DNA of 64,000 bases. Source: Autumnicola sp041679265 (GTDB lineage: Bacteria; Bacteroidota; Bacteroidia; Flavobacteriales; Flavobacteriaceae). The stretch is from contig NZ_JBGFSM010000012.1 of NCBI RefSeq assembly GCF_041679265.1, positions 62,001-126,000 on the forward strand, in the 5' to 3' direction. Under the pieces are notes generated by a model. It was not told where the DNA came from. It did not search any database and saw only the letters and a program-made list of their open reading frames with translations. A program made the position numbers and the translations under genes. Positions 52,255-61,070 of this stretch are shown in pieces (the stretch's first letter is position 1; each line of letters begins with the position of its first letter).

Positions 52255-53847
52255 CTACGGAATTAGGGCTTTTAAATCTTCGAGGGTATTGGCCTCTTCA
52301 ATTTTCTTGTCTGTACGCCAGCGCAGTATCCTTGGGAATCTTGTGGCCACCCCGCTTTTATGTCTTTTTGATTCTGCAATTCCTTCAAAGGCCACTTCAA
52401 AAACATGATGCGGCACCACGCTTCTCACAGGCCCAAAACGCTCAAGGGTGTTTCTCTTAATCCATGCATCCAGTTTTCTGAATTCAGCATCTGTCAACCC
52501 CGAATAAGCTTTGGCAAAGGTCACCAGCTCTTCCTTATTTTCATCCCAAAGGCCAAAGGTGTAATCTGTAAACAGGTTGCTCCTGCGGCCATGGCCGCGC
52601 ATGGCATACGTAAGCACCGCGTCTATGGTTAGAGGATCTACTTTCCACTTCCACCAGTCTCCTTTTTTCCTGCCCACCAGGTAAGGCGAATCCAGCCGTT
52701 TGAGCATAAGGCCTTCAGATTTTTCTTCCCTGGCCCGCTCCCGTTCAGCCGCGGCTTCCTCCCAGGTATTAAATGTGATCGCTTTAGAGAGATGAAGCGG
52801 AAAATCTTCCGCAGCCACTTTACTATACAAGCGCTCCAGGATTTTTCTCCTTTCCGCAAAAGCGGTGTTTCGTATATCTTTTCCCTGCCACTCTAAAATA
52901 TCATAAGCTTTAAGGATCACGGGAGTTTTTTTTAGCAGGTTTTTAGAAATATTCTTTCTTCCAATCCTTGTTTGCAGGTCATTAAAAGTGCCAATTTCCC
53001 CTTCAGGAAAAGGTAAAATTTCCCCGTCTATTACGGTACCATCGGGAATCACCCCCACAAAATCCTGGAATTCGGGATATTTATCGGTCACCAGTTCCTC
53101 TCCCCGGCTCCACACGAACAGCTCTCCATTCCTGATAATTACCTGAGACCTTATCCCGTCCCATTTATGCTCTGCACTCCATTCTGAAGCCTTACCTAAA
53201 TCTCCCGCCTCACCCTCTATGGCATAAGCCAGGTAAAACGGGTAAGGTTTAGAAAGGTAATCTTCCTCATTTTCTTCAAGAATTAGTTTTTTAAAAGAAA
53301 TAGTCGCCGGCTCCCAGTTACCCATGAGTTTATAAGCCAAAATGTCTTCATCAATATCAGTGGCCATAGAAAGCGCACGCGTCATTAACTTCTGGCTCAC
53401 TCCAATACGGAAACTACCGGTAATGAGCTTGGTAAACACAAATCGCTCGTAATAGTTAAGCGCCAGCCAGTTTTCAAAAAGATATTCTTTTTTTTTAGCT
53501 TCGGTTTCAGGCTTTAATTCTATTATTTCCTGCAGGTACTGGTCCAGACTTTTTTCTGAAGATTTTTCAGCAGGCGGGATTATCAAAGCAATGGTTTCAG
53601 CTAAATCTCCTACAATGTGATAAGATTCCTCAAATAACCAGAGCGGGATATTTGCCAGTTCTGAAGCCCAGTAGCGCATTAAAGTAGTGTTCACCGGCCT
53701 TGGCGGGCGCCGGTGGGACAGGATGGCGATTGCCCAGACTTTGTCTTTATCAGCAGCGGTTAGGAAATAATCCTTTAACGCCTGTACCTTCAGGGAAGTT
53801 TTATTGGTACTGTCCAGCTGTTTTATAAGTTGGGCAAAATGAGCCAT
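52255..53847 (-). CDS. ATP-dependent DNA ligase of the ligase-associated repair cluster
   Basis: The chosen start is ATG 53845-53847 (MAHFAQLIKQLDSTNKTSL), giving 530 residues, the usual size; the open frame runs 47 codons further upstream into the exonuclease gene but that part is basic and non-homologous. The N-terminal DNA-binding domain is followed by the adenylation motif with Lys228 in AEHKWDGIRSQ, GELFVWSRG and VIDGEIL, SEGLMLKRLDSPY, and an OB domain. The domain order is that of LigB/LigC-type bacterial ATP ligases. It starts 55 bases after the exonuclease stop. Confidence 0.94.
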   Translation of the reverse strand: MAHFAQLIKQLDSTNKTSLKVQALKDYFLTAADKDKVWAIAILSHRRPPRPVNTTLMRYWASELANIPLWLFEESYHIVGDLAETIALIIPPAEKSSEKSLDQYLQEIIELKPETEAKKKEYLFENWLALNYYERFVFTKLITGSFRIGVSQKLMTRALSMATDIDEDILAYKLMGNWEPATISFKKLILEENEEDYLSKPYPFYLAYAIEGEAGDLGKASEWSAEHKWDGIRSQVIIRNGELFVWSRGEELVTDKYPEFQDFVGVIPDGTVIDGEILPFPEGEIGTFNDLQTRIGRKNISKNLLKKTPVILKAYDILEWQGKDIRNTAFAERRKILERLYSKVAAEDFPLHLSKAITFNTWEEAAAERERAREEKSEGLMLKRLDSPYLVGRKKGDWWKWKVDPLTIDAVLTYAMRGHGRRSNLFTDYTFGLWDENKEELVTFAKAYSGLTDAEFRKLDAWIKRNTLERFGPVRSVVPHHVFEVAFEGIAESKRHKSGVATRFPRILRWRTDKKIEEANTLEDLKALIP

Positions 53848-53902
53848 GCCTCCCAAGGCAGCATCTGAATTTTCAATATTTCTATCCGGATTCTTCACAA
53901 AA

Positions 53903-54943
53903 TTATTTTTCCTTTTCTTCCTGCTCGGTTTTGGCTTCCTGCTCTCCTGTTTCACCTTCATACTGGGTTTCTTCTGTACGCGCATCATATCCTTTTTCTA
54001 AAAGGTAGCGGGAAAAAATATCGGTATAACCGTGAGTGCAGATCACTTTTTCACAACCTGTGGCAGCAATGGAAGAAAGCAGGCCCTGCCAGTCGCAATG
54101 ATCAGACAATACAAAGCCTTTGTCTATGGCCCTTCTCCTCCTGGCACCTCTAAAAGTCATCCAACCGCTGGCCGAAGCCGTTACATAAGGCACCATTTTT
54201 TTTATCCAGGGAGAGCCATGGGCGCTTGGCGGGGCAATAACAATATTTCCTTTTATCTCTTCTTTTTTTGTTTCCCTGGTGATCCTGGTGGTTTCCGGTA
54301 AATTGCAAAATGGCCGTATAACTTCTGTCATATTTTCCACCGCCCCGTGGGTATAAATTTTCCCAATTTCAGGATTTAAATACTTCAGCAGGCGTTGTGC
54401 TTTTCCCAGGGAATATCCAAACAAGACTGAGGTTCTGCCTTCGCTCTGGTTCTGTGCCCACCAGTTATTGATTTCAGCAAAAACCTCCTGCTGCGGCATC
54501 CATTTAAAAGCGGGCAGCCCAAAAGTACATTCCGTAATAAAAGTATCGCATTTCACCGGCTCATAAGGAGTGGCCACGCCATCATTTTCCACTTTATAGT
54601 CCCCTGTAAAAACCCAAACCTCCCCTTTATGCTCTACTCTAATTTGCGACGAGCCCAGGATATGACCGGCGGGATGCAAAGAAAATTTCACATTATTAAT
54701 AGTAAAAGTTTCATTCCATTCTTTCCCGGAAACCTCTATATCCCCCAGCCGGTGTTTTATGATGGGCACATTTTTATGATGGGTAATGTATTTTTTGTGG
54801 CCCCAGCGGGAGTGATCTGCATGGCCATGGGAAATAATTGCTTTTTCCACGGGTTTCCAGGGATCCAGGTAAACATCTGCCGCGGCACAATAAATGCCTT
54901 TTTCATTAAAAACGAGTAAGGGTGGGCTGTTATCCTTCTTCAT
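53903..54943 (-). CDS. Ligase-associated DNA damage response exonuclease (MBL/beta-CASP fold)
   Basis: A 346-residue metallo-beta-lactamase-fold nuclease related to SNM1/Artemis and CPSF73. The metal motif is His39-x-His41-x-Asp43-His44 (ISHGHADHSRWGH), with HPAGHILGSSQIRVEH, VFTGDYK, FITECTFGLPAF and the C-terminal VLSDHCDW. It leads the cluster with the ligase. The C-terminal tail is Glu/Lys-rich. This cluster (exonuclease, ligase, Lhr helicase, often with a PdeM phosphoesterase) is known from several phyla; no pdeM is seen here. Confidence 0.94.
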   Translation of the reverse strand: MKKDNSPPLLVFNEKGIYCAAADVYLDPWKPVEKAIISHGHADHSRWGHKKYITHHKNVPIIKHRLGDIEVSGKEWNETFTINNVKFSLHPAGHILGSSQIRVEHKGEVWVFTGDYKVENDGVATPYEPVKCDTFITECTFGLPAFKWMPQQEVFAEINNWWAQNQSEGRTSVLFGYSLGKAQRLLKYLNPEIGKIYTHGAVENMTEVIRPFCNLPETTRITRETKKEEIKGNIVIAPPSAHGSPWIKKMVPYVTASASGWMTFRGARRRRAIDKGFVLSDHCDWQGLLSSIAATGCEKVICTHGYTDIFSRYLLEKGYDARTEETQYEGETGEQEAKTEQEEKEK

Positions 54944-55056
54944 GAACTTATGAAATTAAAGAAATTAGGAAGGCTGGAAAAAGGATTAAGAAAACATTAG
55001 CTAATGTTAGAAAAGCATATTTCAAGAAAAAATGGAGTAAAATTTTAACCTTTACA

Positions 55057-55064
55057 TATATTTG
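55057..55064 (+). promoter_or_regulatory. Candidate -7 element for the TerB-like gene
   Basis: TATATTTG, an exact TAnnTTTG match, ends 21 bases before the start codon. No good -33 TTG is visible. Confidence 0.5.
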
Positions 55065-55085
55065 TACCTATAAAAGTATTTATAC

Positions 55086-55508
55086 ATGTCATTTTCAGAT
55101 TTATTTGGCTCCGGAGAGCATTTACGTAACTTAAGTCATTTTGCTGCCATTGTAAACCTGGCGGCTGTGGACGGCGAGATTAACCCAAGGGAAGAAGCTA
55201 TGCTTGCCCGCTTTGCCAGAAAATTAGACATAAGTGAAGATGAGTATGCCCGGGTAATTGAAAAACCCAATTCTTTCCCCATTACTGCGTCCCACAGCGT
55301 GGAAAAGAGGCTGGAGCGCCTGCATGATCTTTTTAGAATTATTTATGCCGATCATGAAATGGATGATGAAGAAGCCGAAATGATTAAACGCTATGCCATT
55401 GGCCTTGGTTTTTCCGGCGAAGCTGCAGATGGGATTATAAAAAGATCTATTGAAATTTTTAGCGGGCAGCTGAATTTTGAAGATTACCGGTATCTTCTAA
55501 ATAAGTAA
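55086..55508 (+). CDS. TerB-like protein
   Basis: A 140-residue all-helical protein with the TerB fold pattern. AAIVNLAAVDGEINPREEAML and IYADHEMDDEEAEMIKRYA each carry an acidic helix-turn-helix that in TerB binds metal ions. Members are widespread and not all involved in tellurite resistance. Here it is a single gene with its own promoter-like element, without other ter genes, so general stress or metal sensing is more likely. Confidence 0.85.
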   Translation: MSFSDLFGSGEHLRNLSHFAAIVNLAAVDGEINPREEAMLARFARKLDISEDEYARVIEKPNSFPITASHSVEKRLERLHDLFRIIYADHEMDDEEAEMIKRYAIGLGFSGEAADGIIKRSIEIFSGQLNFEDYRYLLNK

Positions 55509-55509
55509 A

Positions 55510-55650
55510 TCAGTTAGTATTCCGCATAAATTCTTCAGCTTTATCTACTATTTTTTTGCTTCCGCAGAAAAAAGGCGTACGCTGGTGAAGTTCCTGTGGC
55601 TGGATATCCAAAATCCTGCTGAAGCCATTACTGGCCTTCCCGCCGGCCTG
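55510..55650 (-). pseudogene. fbp: C-terminal remnant of class I fructose-1,6-bisphosphatase
   Basis: Read on the minus strand, the 46 codons before the TGA at 55512-55510 encode QAGGKASNGFSRILDIQPQE, then LHQRTPFFCGSKK and a short end. That matches the extreme C-terminus of FBPase, including the ASNG and HQRTPFF signatures. Directly upstream, homology stops and an in-frame TAA appears (55653-55651), so the remaining nine tenths of the gene are missing. No plausible start exists. I take it as the remnant of a deletion. The functional gene, if any, must be elsewhere. Confidence 0.75.
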
Positions 55651-55773
55651 TTATTGGTTTTTATGGTTTGCCTGCCAAGAATATTTAAACAGCTAATTTA
55701 CTACAAGGTTTTCGCTGTTAATATCTTGTTATCTTTAAAACCTCGATCAACTACAAAAAAGAAGAAGCTATAA
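55651..55773. other. Spacer between the fbp remnant and the first GNAT gene
   Basis: About 120 AT-rich bases with no FBPase homology that I can see and no clear -7 box. It marks the deletion junction next to the remnant. Confidence 0.5.
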
Positions 55774-56262
55774 ATGGATATTAAAATTAGAAAAGCGGCA
55801 AGGGAAGATATGCCGCACGTACTGGAACTAATAAAGGAACTGGCTGTTTTTGAAAAAGAACCGGAAGCCGTTATTATTGATGCGGAAGACCTTAAACGGG
55901 ACGGCTTTGGGGAAAATCCCTTGTTTACCTGTTTTGTAGCTCAAGTTGAAGGAAAAATAGAAGGCATGGCACTTATTTATTTTCGCTATTCTACCTGGAA
56001 AGGCAAAACCGTGCACCTGGAAGACCTTATTGTAAGGGAAGCCATGCGTGGCAAAGGCCTGGGAAATGCACTTTACAGCAAAGTGATTGAATATGCCAGC
56101 GAAAAAGGAGTAAAAAGAACCGAATGGGTGGTATTGGACTGGAACAAAAATGCCGTGGATTTTTATGAACGCAGCGGTGCCACGGTTTTCAGAGACTGGT
56201 GGACCGTGCAAATGGATGAAGCGGGCATGAAAAAATTTATTGAACGCGCCTCCCGCTCTTAA
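55774..56262 (+). CDS. GNAT-family N-acetyltransferase, first of a tandem pair
   Basis: A 162-residue GNAT protein of the spermidine/thialysine acetyltransferase-like type. It begins with KIRKAAREDMPHVLELIKEL, the acetyl-CoA loop is REAMRGKGLGNALYSKV (a variant of R-x-x-G-x-G/A), and the C-terminal FYERSGATVFRDWWTV completes the fold. The next gene is a close paralogue, so the pair arose by tandem duplication. Substrate unknown. Confidence 0.9.
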   Translation: MDIKIRKAAREDMPHVLELIKELAVFEKEPEAVIIDAEDLKRDGFGENPLFTCFVAQVEGKIEGMALIYFRYSTWKGKTVHLEDLIVREAMRGKGLGNALYSKVIEYASEKGVKRTEWVVLDWNKNAVDFYERSGATVFRDWWTVQMDEAGMKKFIERASRS

Positions 56263-56297
56263 TTTAAAAATTTGAATAAATTACAGAAAAAAAGGAA

Positions 56298-56777
56298 ATG
56301 GATTATAAAATACGTGAAGCGAGAAAAGAAGACATGCCGGCAGTGCTGGAGCTAATAAAGGAACTTGCCGCATACGAAAATGCTTCAGATGAAGTGGAAA
56401 TAAGAATTGAAGACCTGGAAAAAGAAGGCTTTGAACATGGAAATTTTAAATGTTTTGTAGCCGATGTTGAAGGGAAAATAGAAGGAATGGCGCTGGTTTA
56501 TTTCCGCTTTTCCACCTGGAAAGGAAGAACGGTGCATCTTGAAGATTTAATTGTAAGGGAATCTATGCGTGGCACCGGGCTTGGAGGAGCACTGTACAAA
56601 AGAGTGGTGCAATATGGCTATGAAAATGGCGTGCGCCGGGTGGAATGGGTGGTTTCTGAAGGAAATAAAAATGCCATAGAATTTTACGAAAATACCGGAG
56701 CCGATATTAAGAAAAACTGGTACACCGTACACATGAACGAAACCGGGATCAAAAAAAATATTGGAGATAAAAAATGA
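56298..56777 (+). CDS. GNAT-family N-acetyltransferase, second of a tandem pair
   Basis: A 159-residue paralogue of the preceding gene, sharing AREDMPxVLELIKELA-type start, VHLEDLIVRESMRG and a C-terminal FYENTGADIKKNWYTV. The CoA loop is RESMRGTGLGGALYKRV. It overlaps the aspartate kinase start by four bases (ATGA), so the two are probably translated together; an acetylation link to lysine/threonine-family amino acids is possible but not shown. Confidence 0.9.
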   Translation: MDYKIREARKEDMPAVLELIKELAAYENASDEVEIRIEDLEKEGFEHGNFKCFVADVEGKIEGMALVYFRFSTWKGRTVHLEDLIVRESMRGTGLGGALYKRVVQYGYENGVRRVEWVVSEGNKNAIEFYENTGADIKKNWYTVHMNETGIKKNIGDKK

Positions 56778-58030
56778 AAGTCTTCAAATTTGGAGGAGCC
56801 TCGGTAAAGGACGCTGAAGGAGTCAGAAATTTGTTAAACGTACTCAACAAAACCGGAAACAGCAATTTGCTCATCGTGGTTTCGGCAATGGGGAAAACCA
56901 CCAACGCCCTGGAAGAAGTGGTGGAAGCTTATCTGAAAAACGGGAATTTCAGGGAAAAGCTTAACCTAATCAGGAATTTTCACCAGGCAATTATCAGCAA
57001 GCTTTTTCCGGAAGGAAGGGAAGAAATTTCAGGAAAAACAGAAGTAATTTTCACCACTCTTGAAAATTTTTTGGAGCACAACAAATCTTCCAAATACGAT
57101 TTTGTATATGACCAGATCGTGAGTTACGGCGAACTGCTTTCCACCACTATTGTTAGCGGTTTCCTGGAGAAATCTGGTGTCCCTAATAAGTGGCTGGATG
57201 TTCGTGAGCTTATAAAAACAGATGCTACTTACCGCGATGCACAGGTAAACTGGGAAGAGACACAATATGAAATTCAGAAAAACATCAATCCAAATCTTTT
57301 AACGATCACGCAGGGGTTTATTGGGTCCGATACCAATAATTTTACCACCACCCTTGGCCGTGAAGGCAGTGATTATACCGCGGCTATTTTTGCCTATTGC
57401 CTAAATGCCGAGAGTGTGAGCATCTGGAAAGATGTTCCCGGCGTGCTGAACGGGGATCCCCGTGTTTTTCAAAAAACGCAGCTGCTGGAACAAATCTCGT
57501 ATGAAGAAGCCATAGAACTGGCATTTTACGGCGCTTCTGTTATTCATCCAAAGACCCTTCAGCCTTTACAGAGAAAAGAAATTCCGCTATACGTAAAATC
57601 TTTTTTACATCCTGAAGATCCGGGAACAGCGGTTAGCAGGGGCCGGCATTTAATTCCGCAGGTACCATGTTTCATTGTAAAGAAAAACCAGGTGCTTATT
57701 TCGCTGTCTTCCCTGGATTTTTCTTTTATGGTGGAAGAAAACATAAGTGACATTTTCAGGCTTTTTCATTTATACCAAATAAAGGTGGACCTTATTCAAA
57801 ACTCGGCGATTAGTTTTTCGGTGTGTGTGGACAATAAGTTCAACAACCTGGAAAAATTGATGCAACATCTCAGGGCGCGGTTTAAAGTAGAATTTACCAA
57901 ATACGTTTCGCTCTACACCATCAGGCATTTTGATGAAAAGGCCATAAAATCGCTGGAAAAAGACAAAGAAGTGCTGCTTAAACAGCTTACCCATAACACC
58001 GTGCAAATGGTGACCAGGGAAAGCAAATAA
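56774..58030 (+). CDS. lysC: Aspartate kinase (monofunctional)
   Basis: Aspartate kinase starts the aspartate-family amino acid pathway (Lys, Met, Thr, diaminopimelate). The 418-residue protein has KFGGASVKDAEGV at the N-terminus, TLGREGSDYTAAIFAY, IWKDVPGVLNGDPRVF and VIHPKTLQPL. A C-terminal regulatory region of ACT type (about residues 300-418) is divergent. No homoserine dehydrogenase domain is fused. The gene symbol is by pathway role; which isozyme it is cannot be told. Confidence 0.92.
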   Translation: MKVFKFGGASVKDAEGVRNLLNVLNKTGNSNLLIVVSAMGKTTNALEEVVEAYLKNGNFREKLNLIRNFHQAIISKLFPEGREEISGKTEVIFTTLENFLEHNKSSKYDFVYDQIVSYGELLSTTIVSGFLEKSGVPNKWLDVRELIKTDATYRDAQVNWEETQYEIQKNINPNLLTITQGFIGSDTNNFTTTLGREGSDYTAAIFAYCLNAESVSIWKDVPGVLNGDPRVFQKTQLLEQISYEEAIELAFYGASVIHPKTLQPLQRKEIPLYVKSFLHPEDPGTAVSRGRHLIPQVPCFIVKKNQVLISLSSLDFSFMVEENISDIFRLFHLYQIKVDLIQNSAISFSVCVDNKFNNLEKLMQHLRARFKVEFTKYVSLYTIRHFDEKAIKSLEKDKEVLLKQLTHNTVQMVTRESK

Positions 58031-58070
58031 TAGTGTATTTAATTATCTTTGTTTAGTATAAACCTCAACC

Positions 58071-59879
58071 ATGGGAATAGTAAGCGCAAAGGAAGTTGCC
58101 AAAGTAATGAATCTTCAAAAATTTGGCTTTGCAGGCACCTCTATGGGCTGGATGATCCTGCAAACCACCAAACTTTCGCGGCTGAACAAAGAGTACGAAA
58201 AAAGGAAAAATCTTGAGGGAATAGATTTTATAGATTCTATTCTGAAAGGTTTTGAAATAGATTTTGAAATTCCTGAAAAAGACCTGAAGCGCATTCCGGC
58301 CAAAGGGCCTTTTATCACCATTTCCAATCATCCCCTTGGAGGAATAGACGGGATGATCCTGATGAAAATAATGCTTAAGCAGCGCAAAGATTATAAGATT
58401 ATCGCCAATTTCCTGCTGCAAAGACTGGACCCGTTGCGGCCTTATATTATGCCGGTGAATCCTTTTGAAAATCATAAAGAAGCCAAATCAAGTTTAAGCG
58501 GAATAAAAGCTGCCTTCGCACACCTAAATGAAGGTTTTCCTTTGGGAATTTTCCCGGCGGGAGAAGTTTCCACCTACCGGGATCACAAAATGATAGTGGA
58601 CAAGCCCTGGGAGCCGGCAGCCATGAAAATTATTCAGAAGGCAAAAGTCCCGGTAATCCCAGTTTATTTTCATGCCAAAAACAGCACCTTTTTCTACAGG
58701 CTGGCTTCTATGAGCGATATTTTGAGAACCGCCAAACTGCCCAGTGAAATGCTTTCTCAGAAAAAGAGAAAAATAAAGGTAAGAATTGGCAACCCAATTG
58801 CTGTAGAAGAACAGGCACGGCACGAGAACCTGGAGGCTTTTACCGCATTTTTACGCCGAAAAACCTATATGCTGGCCAATGTTTTTGAAAAAAAGAACAT
58901 TTTCGAAAAGATCCCAAAGAGCCTGAAACTGCCAAAAGTACCCAAGAAAATTGCCTTGGAAACAAACGAATCTTTAATGGAAGCCGAAATTGAGGCTTGC
59001 AGAAGAATGGATAAGCGGCTGCTGGAAAGCAAAAATTATGAAGTTTTCCTGGCAAAAAAGGAAGTTATTCCCAACATCCTTAACGAAATTGGCCGTTTAC
59101 GGGAGATCACTTTTAGAGCTATTGGAGAAGGCACCAATAATCCCACAGACCTTGATAATTTTGATGAATATTATTACCATCTTTTTCTGTGGGACAATGA
59201 GGCTAAAAAAATTGCCGGGGCATACCGCATGGGTATGGGCGCTGAAATCTATAAAAATTATGGCATCACCGGGTTTTACCTTCAGGACCTGTTTAGGTTT
59301 GAACCGGAACTGCATAAAATGATGAGCGAATCCATAGAAATGGGCCGTGCTTTTATCATAAAAGAATACCAGCAAAAACCAATGCCGCTCTTTTTGCTTT
59401 GGAAGGGCATTGTGCATTGCACTTTGCGTTTTCCCGAGCATAATTATCTTATTGGAGGGGTAAGTATCAGCAATAAATTCTCAAATTTCTCCAAATCGCT
59501 GATGATTGAATTTATGAAATCCCATTATTACGATCCTTACGTAGCACAATATGTAAGACCGAAAAAAGAATTTAAAGTAAAGCTGAAAGACGGGGATAAA
59601 GATTTTGTGTTTGATGCCAGCCAGGCCGATCTAAACAAATTCGATAAGATTATTGATGAAATTGAACCGGAAAGCCTTCGCCTGCCGGTTCTTATAAAAA
59701 AATATATCAAACAGAACGCGAAAGTGGTGGCTTTTAATGTGGATCCCCTCTTTAACAATGCCATAGATGGATTGATGTACATTCGCATTGCGGACCTTCC
59801 GGAAAGTACCGTTAAACCTGTACTGGAAGAATTGCAGAGAGAACTTGAAGCAGGAAATCACAGCGCACATCCAGGTTGA
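58071..59879 (+). CDS. olsF: Bifunctional OlsF-like acyltransferase (ornithine lipid synthesis)
   Basis: The 602-residue protein fuses a PlsC-type O-acyltransferase domain (about 60-270; SNHPLGGIDGMILM with His87 and Asp93, then IFPAGEVSTYR) to an OlsB-like N-acyltransferase domain (about 310-520; GRLREITFRAIGEGTNN, GITGFYLQDLF). OlsF of this build in Flavobacterium johnsoniae makes ornithine lipid from ornithine and two acyl chains. The O-acyltransferase motif here is His-x5-Asp, one residue longer than the usual His-x4-Asp. It follows aspartate kinase by 40 bases. Confidence 0.85.
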   Translation: MGIVSAKEVAKVMNLQKFGFAGTSMGWMILQTTKLSRLNKEYEKRKNLEGIDFIDSILKGFEIDFEIPEKDLKRIPAKGPFITISNHPLGGIDGMILMKIMLKQRKDYKIIANFLLQRLDPLRPYIMPVNPFENHKEAKSSLSGIKAAFAHLNEGFPLGIFPAGEVSTYRDHKMIVDKPWEPAAMKIIQKAKVPVIPVYFHAKNSTFFYRLASMSDILRTAKLPSEMLSQKKRKIKVRIGNPIAVEEQARHENLEAFTAFLRRKTYMLANVFEKKNIFEKIPKSLKLPKVPKKIALETNESLMEAEIEACRRMDKRLLESKNYEVFLAKKEVIPNILNEIGRLREITFRAIGEGTNNPTDLDNFDEYYYHLFLWDNEAKKIAGAYRMGMGAEIYKNYGITGFYLQDLFRFEPELHKMMSESIEMGRAFIIKEYQQKPMPLFLLWKGIVHCTLRFPEHNYLIGGVSISNKFSNFSKSLMIEFMKSHYYDPYVAQYVRPKKEFKVKLKDGDKDFVFDASQADLNKFDKIIDEIEPESLRLPVLIKKYIKQNAKVVAFNVDPLFNNAIDGLMYIRIADLPESTVKPVLEELQRELEAGNHSAHPG

Positions 59880-59973
59880 TAAAATGCCGTTAATTTCTTG
59901 TTATTACGTATTTTCATTTAGGAAAGCCTGTAATTCATTATTATCTTAGAAAAACTCAAAAAAGAGATCAATT

Positions 59974-60624
59974 ATGGAAAATATTCTTATAGCCGGGGCT
60001 ACCGGCCACACAGGTAAAAGAGTTATTGAAATCCTGAACAGCACAGAAAATTTTTCCCCTGTGGCTTTAATTAGAAAAGAAGAGCAGCGGCAGATTTTTG
60101 AAGACATGGGAGTGGAAAGCATCCTGGCCGATCTTGAAGGAGAGCTGGACCATACCATGCAGGGCATAGATAAAGTTATTTTTGCCGCGGGTTCCGGAAG
60201 TAAAACCGGCCCTGAAAAAACCACCGCGGTAGATCAAAATGGGGCAATTAAACTTATTGACGCTGCTAAAAACGCCAGGGTGAAAAAGTTTATTATGCTT
60301 AGCGCCATGGGCACCGATAAGCCTGAACAAAGTAAAGATCTTGAGCATTATTTAAAAGCCAAGAAAGCGGCCGATGACCATTTAAGGGAGAGCGGCATTC
60401 CCTTTACCATTGTACAACCCGGCTCGCTAACAGATGATATGGGGCTGGCCAAAGTAAAGGTAGCTGAAAAGCTTAATGAGCGTGGTGAAATTTCCCGTGA
60501 TGATGTAGCATTTCTCCTGGTAATGTGCCTTGCAGATCCCCTGGCAAAAAACATGTCTTTTGAAGCTTTGGAAGGAGAACAGTCTATTAAATCTGCCATT
60601 ATTGAACTAAGCAGATTAGGATAA
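59974..60624 (+). CDS. NAD(P)-binding atypical SDR family protein
   Basis: A 216-residue Rossmann protein with the nucleotide motif GATGHTGKRV (residues 8-17), AAGSGSKTGPEKTTAVDQNG, the substrate-side FIMLSAMGTDKP and YLKAKKAADDHLRESG. This is the YwnB/NmrA-like atypical short-chain dehydrogenase group, in which the catalytic Tyr-x3-Lys is partly kept. Function unknown, possibly redox sensing or oxidoreduction. Confidence 0.88.
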   Translation: MENILIAGATGHTGKRVIEILNSTENFSPVALIRKEEQRQIFEDMGVESILADLEGELDHTMQGIDKVIFAAGSGSKTGPEKTTAVDQNGAIKLIDAAKNARVKKFIMLSAMGTDKPEQSKDLEHYLKAKKAADDHLRESGIPFTIVQPGSLTDDMGLAKVKVAEKLNERGEISRDDVAFLLVMCLADPLAKNMSFEALEGEQSIKSAIIELSRLG

Positions 60625-60629
60625 GAACA

Positions 60630-60663
60630 AAAACCTCACAGGTACTGAAACTTGTGAGGTTTT
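60630..60663. terminator. Bidirectional terminator between convergent genes
   Basis: AAAACCTCACA (60630-60640) pairs exactly with TGTGAGGTTTT (60653-60663), and inner bases extend the stem. T-rich tracts lie on both sides, fitting the convergent SDR and VOC genes. Confidence 0.75.
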
Positions 60664-60668
60664 ATTTT

Positions 60669-61061
60669 TTATTGCTCAAGAAAGGCTTTATCTATTGGCT
60701 GCCATAATTCAATTTTATTGCCTTCGGGATCCATAACCCAGCCAAATTTCCCGTAGCTGTGAGACTCCATTTCTCCTACAACCTCTACCCCTTCAGCTTT
60801 AAGAGTTTCCAGAAGTTCCTCCAGGTTCTCCACCCTGTAATTTATCATAAATGGCTTTTCTGAAGGTTTATAGTATTGGGTATCCTCACCCATAGGACTC
60901 CATTGCGTGGAACAGTCCTTACCTTCAGCATCTTTCCACCAAAAGGTGGAACCCCATTGATCGGTATTTAGGCCCAGATGTTTGGAATACCAGTTTTTAG
61001 TTGCTGCGGGGTCTTTAGACTTAAAGAAAATCCCGCCAATTCCGGTCACTCTTTTTTTCAT
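60669..61061 (-). CDS. VOC (glyoxalase/bleomycin-resistance fold) protein
   Basis: A 130-residue member of the vicinal oxygen chelate superfamily with two beta-alpha-beta-beta-beta modules: GIGGIFFKSKDPAATKNWY and a second LETLKAEGVEVVGEMES, ending FGWVMDPEGNKIELWQP. Metal ligands are plausible at the family positions (final Glu in IELW). Substrate unknown. It follows the hydroxyacid dehydrogenase by nine bases and is likely cotranscribed. Confidence 0.9.
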   Translation of the reverse strand: MKKRVTGIGGIFFKSKDPAATKNWYSKHLGLNTDQWGSTFWWKDAEGKDCSTQWSPMGEDTQYYKPSEKPFMINYRVENLEELLETLKAEGVEVVGEMESHSYGKFGWVMDPEGNKIELWQPIDKAFLEQ

Positions 61062-61070
61062 CTTATTAAT

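Noticed and set aside
53848..53988. N-terminal extension of the DNA ligase
   Set aside because: The 47 extra codons are Lys/Arg-rich, overlap the exonuclease coding end and are absent from the family; the start at 53847 gives the normal 530 residues.
55585..55773. 62-codon plus-strand frame before the first GNAT gene
   Set aside because: It is the opposite-strand shadow of the fbp remnant and adjoining spacer.
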